A DNA stretch of 6,424 bases. Origin: Prevotellaceae bacterium (lineage in GTDB: Bacteria; Bacteroidota; Bacteroidia; Bacteroidales; Bacteroidaceae). The stretch spans positions 1-6,424 of the forward strand of contig JAUNIK010000165.1 of the NCBI GenBank assembly GCA_030523505.1, read 5' to 3'. Positions 1-5,039 of this stretch are shown in pieces (positions within the stretch are counted from its first letter, which is position 1; every line of letters starts with the position of its first letter). Below the pieces are notes generated by a model that worked only from the letters and a program-made list of their open reading frames with translations, ran no database searches and was not told the DNA's origin. The position numbers and the translations under genes were made by a program.

Positions 1-188
1 CAGCCACCGTGAGTGACTCTGGTTTGGTAACATGCACAGGTGATGGTATTGCCTATATTTCAGCCACAACAATGGATAGTAGTGATATCTCTGCAACTTG
101 TATATTGAATTGTATAGACGGTATATCATATCTTTACTCAACAGAAAATATTCTGCGAATGACAACCGTTGATGGTAAGGTTATTTAA
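1..188 (+). CDS. 3' end of a surface or secreted protein with an Ig-like (Big_2-type) domain, partial
   Basis: The gene runs in from the left edge; 61 codons are visible (reading frame from base 3) before a TAA at 186-188. The first ~35 residues (ATVSDSGLVTCTGDGIAYIS, then a T/S-rich strand and SATCIL) have the shape of the last strands of a bacterial Ig-like group 2 domain: a 'V..G.V...G.G.A.I.A' pattern followed by an alternating strand. After it comes a short segment (LRMTTVDGK) like the start of the C-terminal module found on many Prevotella/Bacteroides exported proteins. The TAA falls inside that module, and the same frame continues with a convincing module end to 257, so this is probably a recently truncated gene. 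The N-terminus, signal peptide and overall function are outside the window. The domain call is by eye from pattern memory. Confidence 0.6.
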   Translation, partial: ATVSDSGLVTCTGDGIAYISATTMDSSDISATCILNCIDGISYLYSTENILRMTTVDGKVI

Positions 189-257
189 AAACTAACAAAG
201 GGTATTAATATCATCTATTATACAGATGGCACTGTACAGAAAATTTTCGTTAAATAG
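189..257 (+). pseudogene. In-frame continuation of the truncated C-terminal module
   Basis: Directly after the TAA at 186-188 the same frame stays open for 22 codons and closes with TAG at 255-257. It reads KLTKGINII, then DGTVQKIFVK. This is the pattern that normally ends Prevotella-type exported proteins (a 'DGK.. .L.KGINI' turn, then a 'DGT..K..VK' strand at the extreme C-terminus). The DGKVI just before the stop supplies the first half of the module. The simplest reading is a one-base nonsense change, for example AAA (Lys) to TAA. Stop-codon readthrough or a sequencing error in the A-rich run are alternatives. If translation ends at 188, the protein lacks the end of the module that may be needed for its export or anchoring. 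Confidence 0.55.
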
Positions 258-298
258 ATTTTATACATCCAATAAAATTTAAGTAGCAATTACTATTA

Positions 299-340
299 AA
301 AACCCGCACTCACTTATTAATCATAGTGAATGCGGGTTTT
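299..340. terminator. Bidirectional intrinsic terminator between convergent genes
   Basis: AAAACCCGCA (299-308) pairs perfectly with TGCGGGTTTT (331-340). After one mismatch, TCACT (310-314) pairs with AGTGA (325-329), leaving a 10-base loop. On the plus strand the stem runs into TTTTCTATTTATTT; on the minus strand it runs into TTTTTAATAG. It can therefore end transcription of both the left-edge gene and the convergent rnr gene. Confidence 0.85.
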
Positions 341-349
341 CTATTTATT

Positions 350-377
350 TGAACATACACTTTGTCAGTGATGTTCA
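350..377 (-). terminator. Stem-loop just downstream of rnr
   Basis: TGAACAT (350-356) pairs with ATGTTCA (371-377). CACT (358-361) pairs with AGTG (367-370), with A357 bulged and a 5-base loop. The stem lies 27 bases past the rnr stop codon but lacks a good U-tract on the minus strand. It may protect the rnr mRNA 3' end or assist the stronger terminator at 299-340, rather than act as a terminator alone. Confidence 0.5.
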
Positions 378-404
378 TCATAACCTTCATCTGTGGGGTA
401 GCCC

Positions 405-2585
405 TTAATCGATGATGGTGAAGTCGAGTTGTTTCTTCTCGAGGTTTGCCTTGACAACCTTTATGCGGACAGCATCGCCAAGTTGGTATTTGTTGCCTCG
501 ACGAGTGCCACGCAGACAGTAGTTCTTCTCGTCAAACTCATAGTAATCGTCTTTCAGATCACGCATTGGAACCATACCCTCGCAGTGGTTTTCATCAATC
601 TCGCAATAGATGCCGTAAGAGGTGAGTCCCGAGATATGAGCCTCGTAGATGTTGCCAATCTTATCCGACATAAACTCCACCGCTTTATATTTAATAGAAT
701 CGCGCTCGGCATTTGCTGCCACCTGTTCCATTGCCGATGAGTGCTTGCACTGCTCTTCGTAGTATTCCTTGTTGCCCGACTTGCCACCCTTTTCGTAACT
801 TGTCAGCAGGCGGTGAACCATTGTGTCAGGATAACGACGGATTGGTGATGTGAAATGAGTATAGTAGTCGAATGCCAGACCGAAGTGACCGATGTTATGA
901 ACCGAATATTTTGCCTTCATCATTGCTCGCAGAGCCACAGTCTGGATGAGTTTCTGTTCGTTGGTACCCTCGCAATCAGACATGAGTTTATTAAGCGAAC
1001 GAGCAGCCTCACCCTTTGTGCCTGTTGACTTCATCTTATATCCGAACTTCACAATGAAGTCTTTCAGATTCTCCAGTTTCTGTGGGTCAGGATTGTCGTG
1101 GATACGATAAGGGAGAGTCTTTGCCAACTGTCCCTTCTTTACCTTACCTACACTCTCAGCCACAGTGCGGTTGGCAAGAAGCATAAATTCCTCAACTAGG
1201 TTGTTAGCCTCGAATGTCTTCTTGAAATAGCAACGAATCGGTTTGCCTTTTTCATCAAGTTCAAACTTCATCTCCTCGCCTTCGAACTTCACTGCACCAT
1301 TCTTGAAACGGTCATCACGCAGTTTACGGGCAATCTCCCACAACTTACACAATTCAGGAGCCCATTCGCCAGTAGGATTCACAGGACCATCGCCAAGGGC
1401 ATTGCTATTAACGAGAATCTGCTGAACCTCATCGTAAACAAAACGACGGTTTGACTTTATCACAGTATGCTTTATGCGATAGTTGTGTATATTGGCGTGC
1501 TCATCCATTTCGAAGATTACTGAATAAGCCAGTTTCTCTTCATCAGGACGCAATGAACAAACGAAATTACATAGACGCTCTGGAAGCATAGGGATTGTTC
1601 GGTCAACGAGATACACCGATGTAGCACGCTTCTGTGCTTCCTTATCAATGATTGAACCCTCAGTGACATAATGACTCACATCAGCGATATGAACACCCAC
1701 CTCGAACCATCCACCATCGAGAGGACGGATAGAGAGAGCATCGTCGAAGTCCTTTGCATCCTTTGGGTCGATGGTACAGGTGAATACATCGCGGAAATCC
1801 TCACGCTCAGCATAATCCTCGGCTGTAATCTCACCAGTAATCTCATTCGCTGCATCCTCGACAGCCTTTGGATACACATAAGGTAAGCCATACTGAATGA
1901 GAATGGTATTCATCTCGGCATCGTTCTCGCCACTACGACCAAGCACATCGATAACCTCACCGATGATATAACGGTTGTTGCTGTCAGGCCAACGCAACAC
2001 CTTCACCACAGCTTTATCATCAGTGCGACCACCAAGGAGCTTCTTCCTTGGAATGATGATATCATGAACAAGCAAGCCATCCTGGAGAACAAGCCAAGCC
2101 ATATCATCGTCAACACGCAGACGACCAACGAATATTTCTCGCGCACGCTCTACAATCTCAATAACCTGAGCCTCTTTTGCGTGATTGCGGCGACGAGCCA
2201 TAACCGATACTTTCACCTTGTCGCCATCCATAGCGAAGAGCGAGTTGCGTTCGGTAACGAGAATCGGTTTACCCTGATCACCATCTATCTGAACTGAGTT
2301 GCGACCATTTGGTCGGCGAATGAAAATACCAGTCTGCACCTGCGAGTTATCCTCACGCAGACGATATGAGTTGTCGCTGGCACGAGAGATGAAATCCTCC
2401 CATGCCAGTTCTTCCATTATCTCAATGGCGAGCATCTTCAACGGATGAGTGTTGAGTTTCAACTCACGGAAAATATCCTTGAACGAAATAGTACGACCAG
2501 GGTTTTCCTTAAAATACTGAACAAGAATCTCCGACAGGGTGTTTTTGTTCATACGATGCTTTCCAGCCTTCTTATCTCTTGACAT
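405..2585 (-). CDS. rnr: Ribonuclease R (RNB-family 3'-5' exoribonuclease)
   Basis: The 726-residue protein is close to the usual RNase R length. It is a cytoplasmic hydrolytic exonuclease that degrades structured RNA from the 3' end and takes part in mRNA, rRNA and tRNA turnover. Domains in order: an N-terminal winged-helix-like segment (~12-78), two cold-shock/OB domains (~83-146 and ~151-215), the RNB catalytic domain (~262-595) and a C-terminal S1 domain (~644-726). The metal-binding signature TIDPKDAKDFDDA is present, with Asp273, Asp279, Asp281 and Asp282, as is HFTSPIRRYPD (577-587), which contributes the catalytic Arg. Nothing essential looks missing. The ATG at 2583-2585 is taken as the start; ATG at 2550-2552 (Met12) is a possible alternative that would not disturb the winged helix. 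It is transcribed divergently from gtrA and convergent with the left-edge gene. Confidence 0.95.
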   Translation of the reverse strand: MSRDKKAGKHRMNKNTLSEILVQYFKENPGRTISFKDIFRELKLNTHPLKMLAIEIMEELAWEDFISRASDNSYRLREDNSQVQTGIFIRRPNGRNSVQIDGDQGKPILVTERNSLFAMDGDKVKVSVMARRRNHAKEAQVIEIVERAREIFVGRLRVDDDMAWLVLQDGLLVHDIIIPRKKLLGGRTDDKAVVKVLRWPDSNNRYIIGEVIDVLGRSGENDAEMNTILIQYGLPYVYPKAVEDAANEITGEITAEDYAEREDFRDVFTCTIDPKDAKDFDDALSIRPLDGGWFEVGVHIADVSHYVTEGSIIDKEAQKRATSVYLVDRTIPMLPERLCNFVCSLRPDEEKLAYSVIFEMDEHANIHNYRIKHTVIKSNRRFVYDEVQQILVNSNALGDGPVNPTGEWAPELCKLWEIARKLRDDRFKNGAVKFEGEEMKFELDEKGKPIRCYFKKTFEANNLVEEFMLLANRTVAESVGKVKKGQLAKTLPYRIHDNPDPQKLENLKDFIVKFGYKMKSTGTKGEAARSLNKLMSDCEGTNEQKLIQTVALRAMMKAKYSVHNIGHFGLAFDYYTHFTSPIRRYPDTMVHRLLTSYEKGGKSGNKEYYEEQCKHSSAMEQVAANAERDSIKYKAVEFMSDKIGNIYEAHISGLTSYGIYCEIDENHCEGMVPMRDLKDDYYEFDEKNYCLRGTRRGNKYQLGDAVRIKVVKANLEKKQLDFTIID

Positions 2586-2591
2586 AATGAC

Positions 2592-2620
2592 ATTTATGAT
2601 TTACTGATTTACAATTTACG
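2592..2620. repeat. Four-unit degenerate tandem repeat in the rnr leader
   Basis: The plus strand reads ATTTATG, ATTTACTG, ATTTACA, ATTTACG in succession: four 7-8 base units with ATTTA invariant. The array ends 7 bases before the rnr start codon, so in the rnr mRNA it is a run of GUAAAU-type units in the 5' leader. It may only be AT-rich leader sequence that helps translation start in the absence of a Shine-Dalgarno site. It could also be a dispersed intergenic repeat. Confidence 0.6.
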
Positions 2621-2627
2621 ATTTTTT

Positions 2628-2654
2628 GGTACTCAGGCGGCAAAGCCGGAGTCC
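2628..2654. other. GC-rich stem-loop in the rnr 5' leader
   Basis: GG and ACTC (2628-2634, T2630 bulged) pair with GAGTCC (2649-2654). CGGC (2638-2641) pairs with GCCG (2645-2648) around an AAA loop, with AGG (2635-2637) bulged. It is a GC-rich island in a very AT-rich spacer. On the plus strand it is followed by AATTTTTTATT, like an intrinsic terminator, yet no plus-strand gene ends here. Downstream of the proposed rnr promoter it would fold in the rnr mRNA leader. It could instead be a small mobile palindromic repeat. Confidence 0.5.
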
Positions 2655-2671
2655 AATTTTTTATTATGTAG

Positions 2672-2704
2672 CAAAAATAAGAATTTTATTTCATATTAAG
2701 GAAA
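2672..2704 (-). promoter_or_regulatory. Candidate Bacteroidota-type promoter for rnr
   Basis: Read on the minus strand, TTTC (2704-2701), a 21-base spacer and TATTTTTG (2679-2672, followed by C) match the -33 TTTG and -7 TAnnTTTG(C) elements of the Bacteroidota primary sigma factor. The -7 box is a full match and the -33 box differs in one base. Transcription would start near 2665, giving a leader of about 80 bases that holds the stem-loop and the ATTTA repeats. Confidence 0.55.
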
Positions 2705-2716
2705 CATAATGAACCT

Positions 2717-2752
2717 TTTCGTATTAAAATTCAGTGAAAAAGTGTAATTTTG
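2717..2752 (+). promoter_or_regulatory. Candidate promoter for gtrA
   Basis: TAATTTTG (2745-2752, followed by C) is an exact TAnnTTTG -7 box. The only -33-like element is TTTC at 2717-2720, with a spacer of 24 bases, longer than the usual 19-21, so the -33 assignment is weak. Transcription would start near 2758. This rules out the upstream in-frame TTG at 2750, which lies inside the -7 box, as a translation start. Confidence 0.5.
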
Positions 2753-2770
2753 CAGAAAAATAAGAAACAA

Positions 2771-3163
2771 ATGCAGTTTGATTCAATAAATAAGAGCAAT
2801 AAAAAGACAGCGGAATTTATGCGATTCTGTATCAACGGGTGCCTCGCTGTGTGTATCCAGTATGGTGTTTATTGGTTGTTGCTGCATTTCGGTTTCGAGA
2901 AAAATATAGCCTTCACTGCGGGATATATTGTTTCGTTCACATATAATTTCATTGCAACAAGTTACTGGACATTCCGCAGTAAACCAACATGGAAACGATT
3001 CACCGGCTTTGCTGGTTCGCATGTTGTGAACTATCTGGTTCAGATTGTTTTCCTGAATGCTTTCTGCTGGTTGGGCTTCACAGAGAAAATATCAGGTCTG
3101 TTAGCAATGGCGGCAGCTGTGCCAATCAACTATGTCATTTTGCACTTTGTCTATAAGAAATAG
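2771..3163 (+). CDS. GtrA-family small membrane protein
   Basis: The 130-residue protein has four predicted membrane segments (about 17-40, 46-68, 77-101 and 106-127) separated by short charged loops. This is the size and layout of the GtrA family (PF04138). Family-type features are the start 'EFMRFCINGC', the 'YNFIATSYWTF' stretch at the end of helix 2 with a basic loop after it, and the last helix ending in 'FVYKK'. GtrA-like proteins are thought to help translocate lipid-linked sugars across the inner membrane for modification of cell-surface polysaccharide; no glycosyltransferase partner is visible here, so the substrate is unknown. The start is placed at ATG 2771; an in-frame TTG at 2750 would add seven residues but overlaps the promoter -7 box. 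The gene is divergent from rnr and separated from acpP by 198 bases, so it is probably monocistronic. Confidence 0.85.
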   Translation: MQFDSINKSNKKTAEFMRFCINGCLAVCIQYGVYWLLLHFGFEKNIAFTAGYIVSFTYNFIATSYWTFRSKPTWKRFTGFAGSHVVNYLVQIVFLNAFCWLGFTEKISGLLAMAAAVPINYVILHFVYKK

Positions 3164-3226
3164 CATCACACATTATTATTATATAACAAAAAGAGTGCAT
3201 AATTATTGATTTATGTGTATTTTTAC

Positions 3227-3251
3227 TGCACAATGATATATAAATTGTGCA
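3227..3251. promoter_or_regulatory. Perfect 8-bp inverted repeat upstream of the acpP promoter
   Basis: TGCACAAT (3227-3234) and ATTGTGCA (3244-3251) are exact reverse complements around a 9-base AT spacer. The site ends 26 bases before the acpP -33 box and 64 bases after the gtrA stop. The symmetry and placement suit a dimeric regulator's operator for the fatty acid operon. As RNA it is a hairpin that could help end gtrA transcription, though the T-run (3262-3267) is 10 bases away. A related GTGCA occurs at 3195-3199. Confidence 0.4.
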
Positions 3252-3277
3252 AAAAAAGTGCTTTTTTGGCTTAAATA

Positions 3278-3309
3278 TTTGTCTATATTAAATAATTTTC
3301 GTTACTTTG
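3278..3309 (+). promoter_or_regulatory. Promoter of the acpP-fabF-rnc operon
   Basis: TTTG at 3278-3281, a 20-base spacer and TTACTTTG (3302-3309, followed by C) fit the Bacteroidota -33/-7 promoter with ideal spacing; the -7 box differs from TAnnTTTG at one position. Transcription would begin around 3315 and give a leader of roughly 45 bases, very AT-rich and without a Shine-Dalgarno motif. No comparably good promoter is seen before fabF, so this one probably drives all three genes. Confidence 0.7.
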
Positions 3310-3361
3310 CAGATGATTTTGAAATAGAATATTTTATTAAACACTTTAAATTCTTATTATT

Positions 3362-3595
3362 ATGTCAGAAATTGAAAGCAAAGTTGTAGCTATCATCGTT
3401 GATAAGCTCGGCGTAGATGAGGCAGAGGTAAAGCCAGAAGCATCATTCACTAACGATCTCGGTGCTGATTCACTTGACACTGTAGAGCTTATCATGGAGT
3501 TCGAGAAGGAGTACAACATCTCTATTCCAGATGATAAGGCTGAGACAATTGCAACTGTTGGTGATGCTATCGCATTTATCGAGCAGAATGCATAA
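3362..3595 (+). CDS. acpP: Acyl carrier protein
   Basis: The 77-residue acidic protein is the standard length for AcpP. It carries the growing acyl chain as a thioester on a 4'-phosphopantetheine arm during type II fatty acid synthesis in the cytoplasm. The attachment site is Ser37 in GADSLDTVE (34-42), the universal DSL motif at the start of helix 2, the face recognised by partner enzymes. The ends ([17 protein letters not shown] and [11 protein letters not shown]) match the four-helix ACP fold. It leads an operon with fabF, whose enzyme uses acyl-AcpP and malonyl-AcpP directly. Codon choice is restricted (GGT, GCT, AAG, ATC frequent), as expected for a highly expressed protein. The ATG sits behind a TTCTTATTATT leader with no Shine-Dalgarno motif. 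Confidence 0.97.
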   Translation: MSEIESKVVAIIVDKLGVDEAEVKPEASFTNDLGADSLDTVELIMEFEKEYNISIPDDKAETIATVGDAIAFIEQNA

Positions 3596-3624
3596 TACTC
3601 AGAGTATATAAGCTTCAATAGTAC

Positions 3625-3678
3625 ATGGTTTATAGTTTATATCACTGGTTTCGGCCAGTCTTATAGACTATAAACCAT
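3625..3678 (+). other. Long stem-loop in the acpP-fabF spacer, candidate RNA processing site
   Basis: Two 24-base arms (3625-3648 and 3655-3678) fold around the 6-base loop TTTCGG. The outer 12 pairs (ATGGTTTATAGT with ACTATAAACCAT) are perfect. Then come one U-G pair, four pairs, a 2x2 mismatch (TC/TC) and a five-pair ACTGG/CCAGT top. It begins 30 bases after the acpP stop. What follows is AATTTCGTTTAG rather than a T-run, so it is a poor intrinsic terminator. About two turns of RNA duplex with a central internal loop is the kind of structure RNase III cuts, and rnc lies downstream in the same operon. Partial termination, or 3'-end protection of a separate acpP mRNA, are alternatives. Confidence 0.8.
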
Positions 3679-3691
3679 AATTTCGTTTAGT

Positions 3692-3715
3692 ATGGCATAT
3701 TATTTTCAATGCCAT
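3692..3715 (+). other. Second, small stem-loop before fabF
   Basis: ATGGCAT (3692-3698) and ATGCCAT (3709-3715) are exact reverse complements around a 10-base loop. The stem starts 14 bases after the long acpP-fabF hairpin, so the spacer holds two hairpins in tandem. It has no T-run after it. It would become the 5' structure of the fabF-rnc mRNA if the first hairpin is cut. Confidence 0.5.
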
Positions 3716-3732
3716 CTGACGGTTCGAGATTA

Positions 3733-3750
3733 TAATAATAATTATTATTA
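3733..3750 (+). repeat. AT trinucleotide palindrome in the fabF leader
   Basis: TAATAATAATTATTATTA is a perfect 18-base palindrome made of TAA/TTA triplets, 27 bases before the fabF start. No Shine-Dalgarno motif is present in this leader. Its simplest role is an unstructured A/T-rich leader that helps initiation, as is usual in this phylum. It could also fold weakly. Confidence 0.5.
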
Positions 3751-3777
3751 ATTTACAATTAATCCCTATAAAAAATT

Positions 3778-5034
3778 ATGGAATTGAAAAGAGTTGTAGT
3801 AACTGGTATTGGTGCAGTTACTCCATTAGGAAACAACCCTGAAGAGACTTGGGAGGCACTTATTGCTGGTAAGAGCGGTGCTGCTCCTATCACACATTTC
3901 GATACTTCATTGTACAAGACACAGTTTGCTTGTGAAGTAAAGAATCTTAATGTTACAGATTACATCGACCGCAAGGAAGCTCGTAAGATCGACACATACG
4001 CACAGTTTGCACTTATCTCTGCTCAGCAGGCTATCGAGGATTCAGGTATGGATCTCGAGACAGTTGACAAGAACCGTATCGGTGTTGTCTATGGTGTAGG
4101 TATCGGTGGTATCAAGACTTTCGAGGATGAGATTGGCTACTATGCTACTCACAAGGAGAATGGTCCTAAGTTCAACCCATTCTTCATTCCAAAGATGATT
4201 TCAGACATCGCTGCTGGTCATATTTCTATCAAGTATGGCTTCCACGGTCCTAACTACGCTACAACATCTGCTTGTGCTTCTTCTACAAACGCTCTTGCTG
4301 ATGCATTCAACCTTATCCGTCTTGGTAAGGCAAATGTAATCGTTGCTGGTGGTGCAGAGGCTGCTATCACTGAAGGTGGTGTTGGCGGTTTCAATGCTAT
4401 GCACGCTCTCTCAACCCGCAATGACTCTCCTGAGACTGCTTCTCGTCCATTCTCAGCAAGCCGCGATGGTTTCATCATGGGTGAAGGTGCTGGTTGCTTG
4501 ATCCTCGAGGAGTTGGAGCATGCAAAGGCTCGTGGTGCAAAGATCTACTGCGAGATGGTTGGCGAGGGTATGTCGGCTGATGCTCATCATATCACTGCTT
4601 CTCATCCAGAGGGTCTCGGTGCTAAGCTCGTTATGGAGAATGCACTCCAGGATGCTGGTTTGAAGCCAGAGGATATCGACTATATCAATGTTCACGGTAC
4701 ATCAACACATGTTGGTGACATCTCTGAGGCAAAGGCTATCAAGGATGTATTCGGTGAGGCAGCATATAAGTTGAATATCTCTTCTACAAAGTCAATGACT
4801 GGTCACCTCCTCGGTGCTGCCGGTGCTGTAGAGGCTTTGGTTTGTGTATTGGCTGTAAAGAACGACATCGTTCCTCCAACAATCAATCACGAAGAGGGTG
4901 ATGAGGATCCAGAGATCGACTACAACCTCAACTTCACATTCAACAAAGCACAGAAGCGTGAGGTTCGTGCTGCATTGTCAAACACATTCGGTTTCGGTGG
5001 TCATAACGCTTGCGTTATCTTCAAGAAATACTAG
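3778..5034 (+). CDS. fabF: 3-oxoacyl-[acyl-carrier-protein] synthase II (KAS II)
   Basis: The 418-residue protein has the normal FabF length and the thiolase fold. It condenses acyl-AcpP or acyl-enzyme with malonyl-AcpP, releasing CO2, to lengthen fatty acids by two carbons; in E. coli FabF is also needed for the C16:1 to C18:1 step. The Cys-His-His triad is intact: Cys166 in TTSACASS, His306 in NVHGTST, and His343 in SMTGHLLGAAGAVEA, with Lys338 in STKSMTGH. The gating loop is NTFGFGGHN (402-410) with Phe404 and Phe406; His409 replaces the Thr of E. coli (GFGGTN), which appears normal for Bacteroidota. One oddity is His311 after HGTST, where Pro is usual. The gene follows acpP by 182 bases without an obvious promoter and rnc starts 5 bases after its stop, so it is the middle gene of the operon. 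Codon bias resembles acpP. Confidence 0.97.
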   Translation: MELKRVVVTGIGAVTPLGNNPEETWEALIAGKSGAAPITHFDTSLYKTQFACEVKNLNVTDYIDRKEARKIDTYAQFALISAQQAIEDSGMDLETVDKNRIGVVYGVGIGGIKTFEDEIGYYATHKENGPKFNPFFIPKMISDIAAGHISIKYGFHGPNYATTSACASSTNALADAFNLIRLGKANVIVAGGAEAAITEGGVGGFNAMHALSTRNDSPETASRPFSASRDGFIMGEGAGCLILEELEHAKARGAKIYCEMVGEGMSADAHHITASHPEGLGAKLVMENALQDAGLKPEDIDYINVHGTSTHVGDISEAKAIKDVFGEAAYKLNISSTKSMTGHLLGAAGAVEALVCVLAVKNDIVPPTINHEEGDEDPEIDYNLNFTFNKAQKREVRAALSNTFGFGGHNACVIFKKY

Positions 5035-5039
5035 AAAAT

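Noticed and set aside
429..740. A 103-codon plus-strand open frame inside rnr with a hydrophobic start.
   Set aside because: It lies antisense to the well-conserved S1 and end of the RNB domain of RNase R, and shows no promoter or recognisable family. It is explained as a shadow of rnr.
2750..2770. TTG start giving gtrA seven extra N-terminal residues.
   Set aside because: The TTG is part of the TAATTTTG -7 box, so it would lie upstream of the expected transcription start. ATG 2771 fits better.
3251..3267. AAAAAAAG followed by CTTTTTT as a terminator hairpin.
   Set aside because: The two halves are only 2 bases apart, so a stable loop cannot form without breaking pairs, and the stem is almost all A-U.
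3678..3685. TAATTTCG as a -7 box for a separate fabF promoter.
   Set aside because: It has a mismatch in the core TTTG and no -33 box at the right distance, and it overlaps the end of the long hairpin.
5010..5039. TTG start giving rnc ten extra residues and an overlap with fabF.
   Set aside because: These bases encode the conserved FabF C-terminus, while ATG 5040 immediately after the fabF stop gives an N-terminus like other Bacteroidota RNase III proteins.
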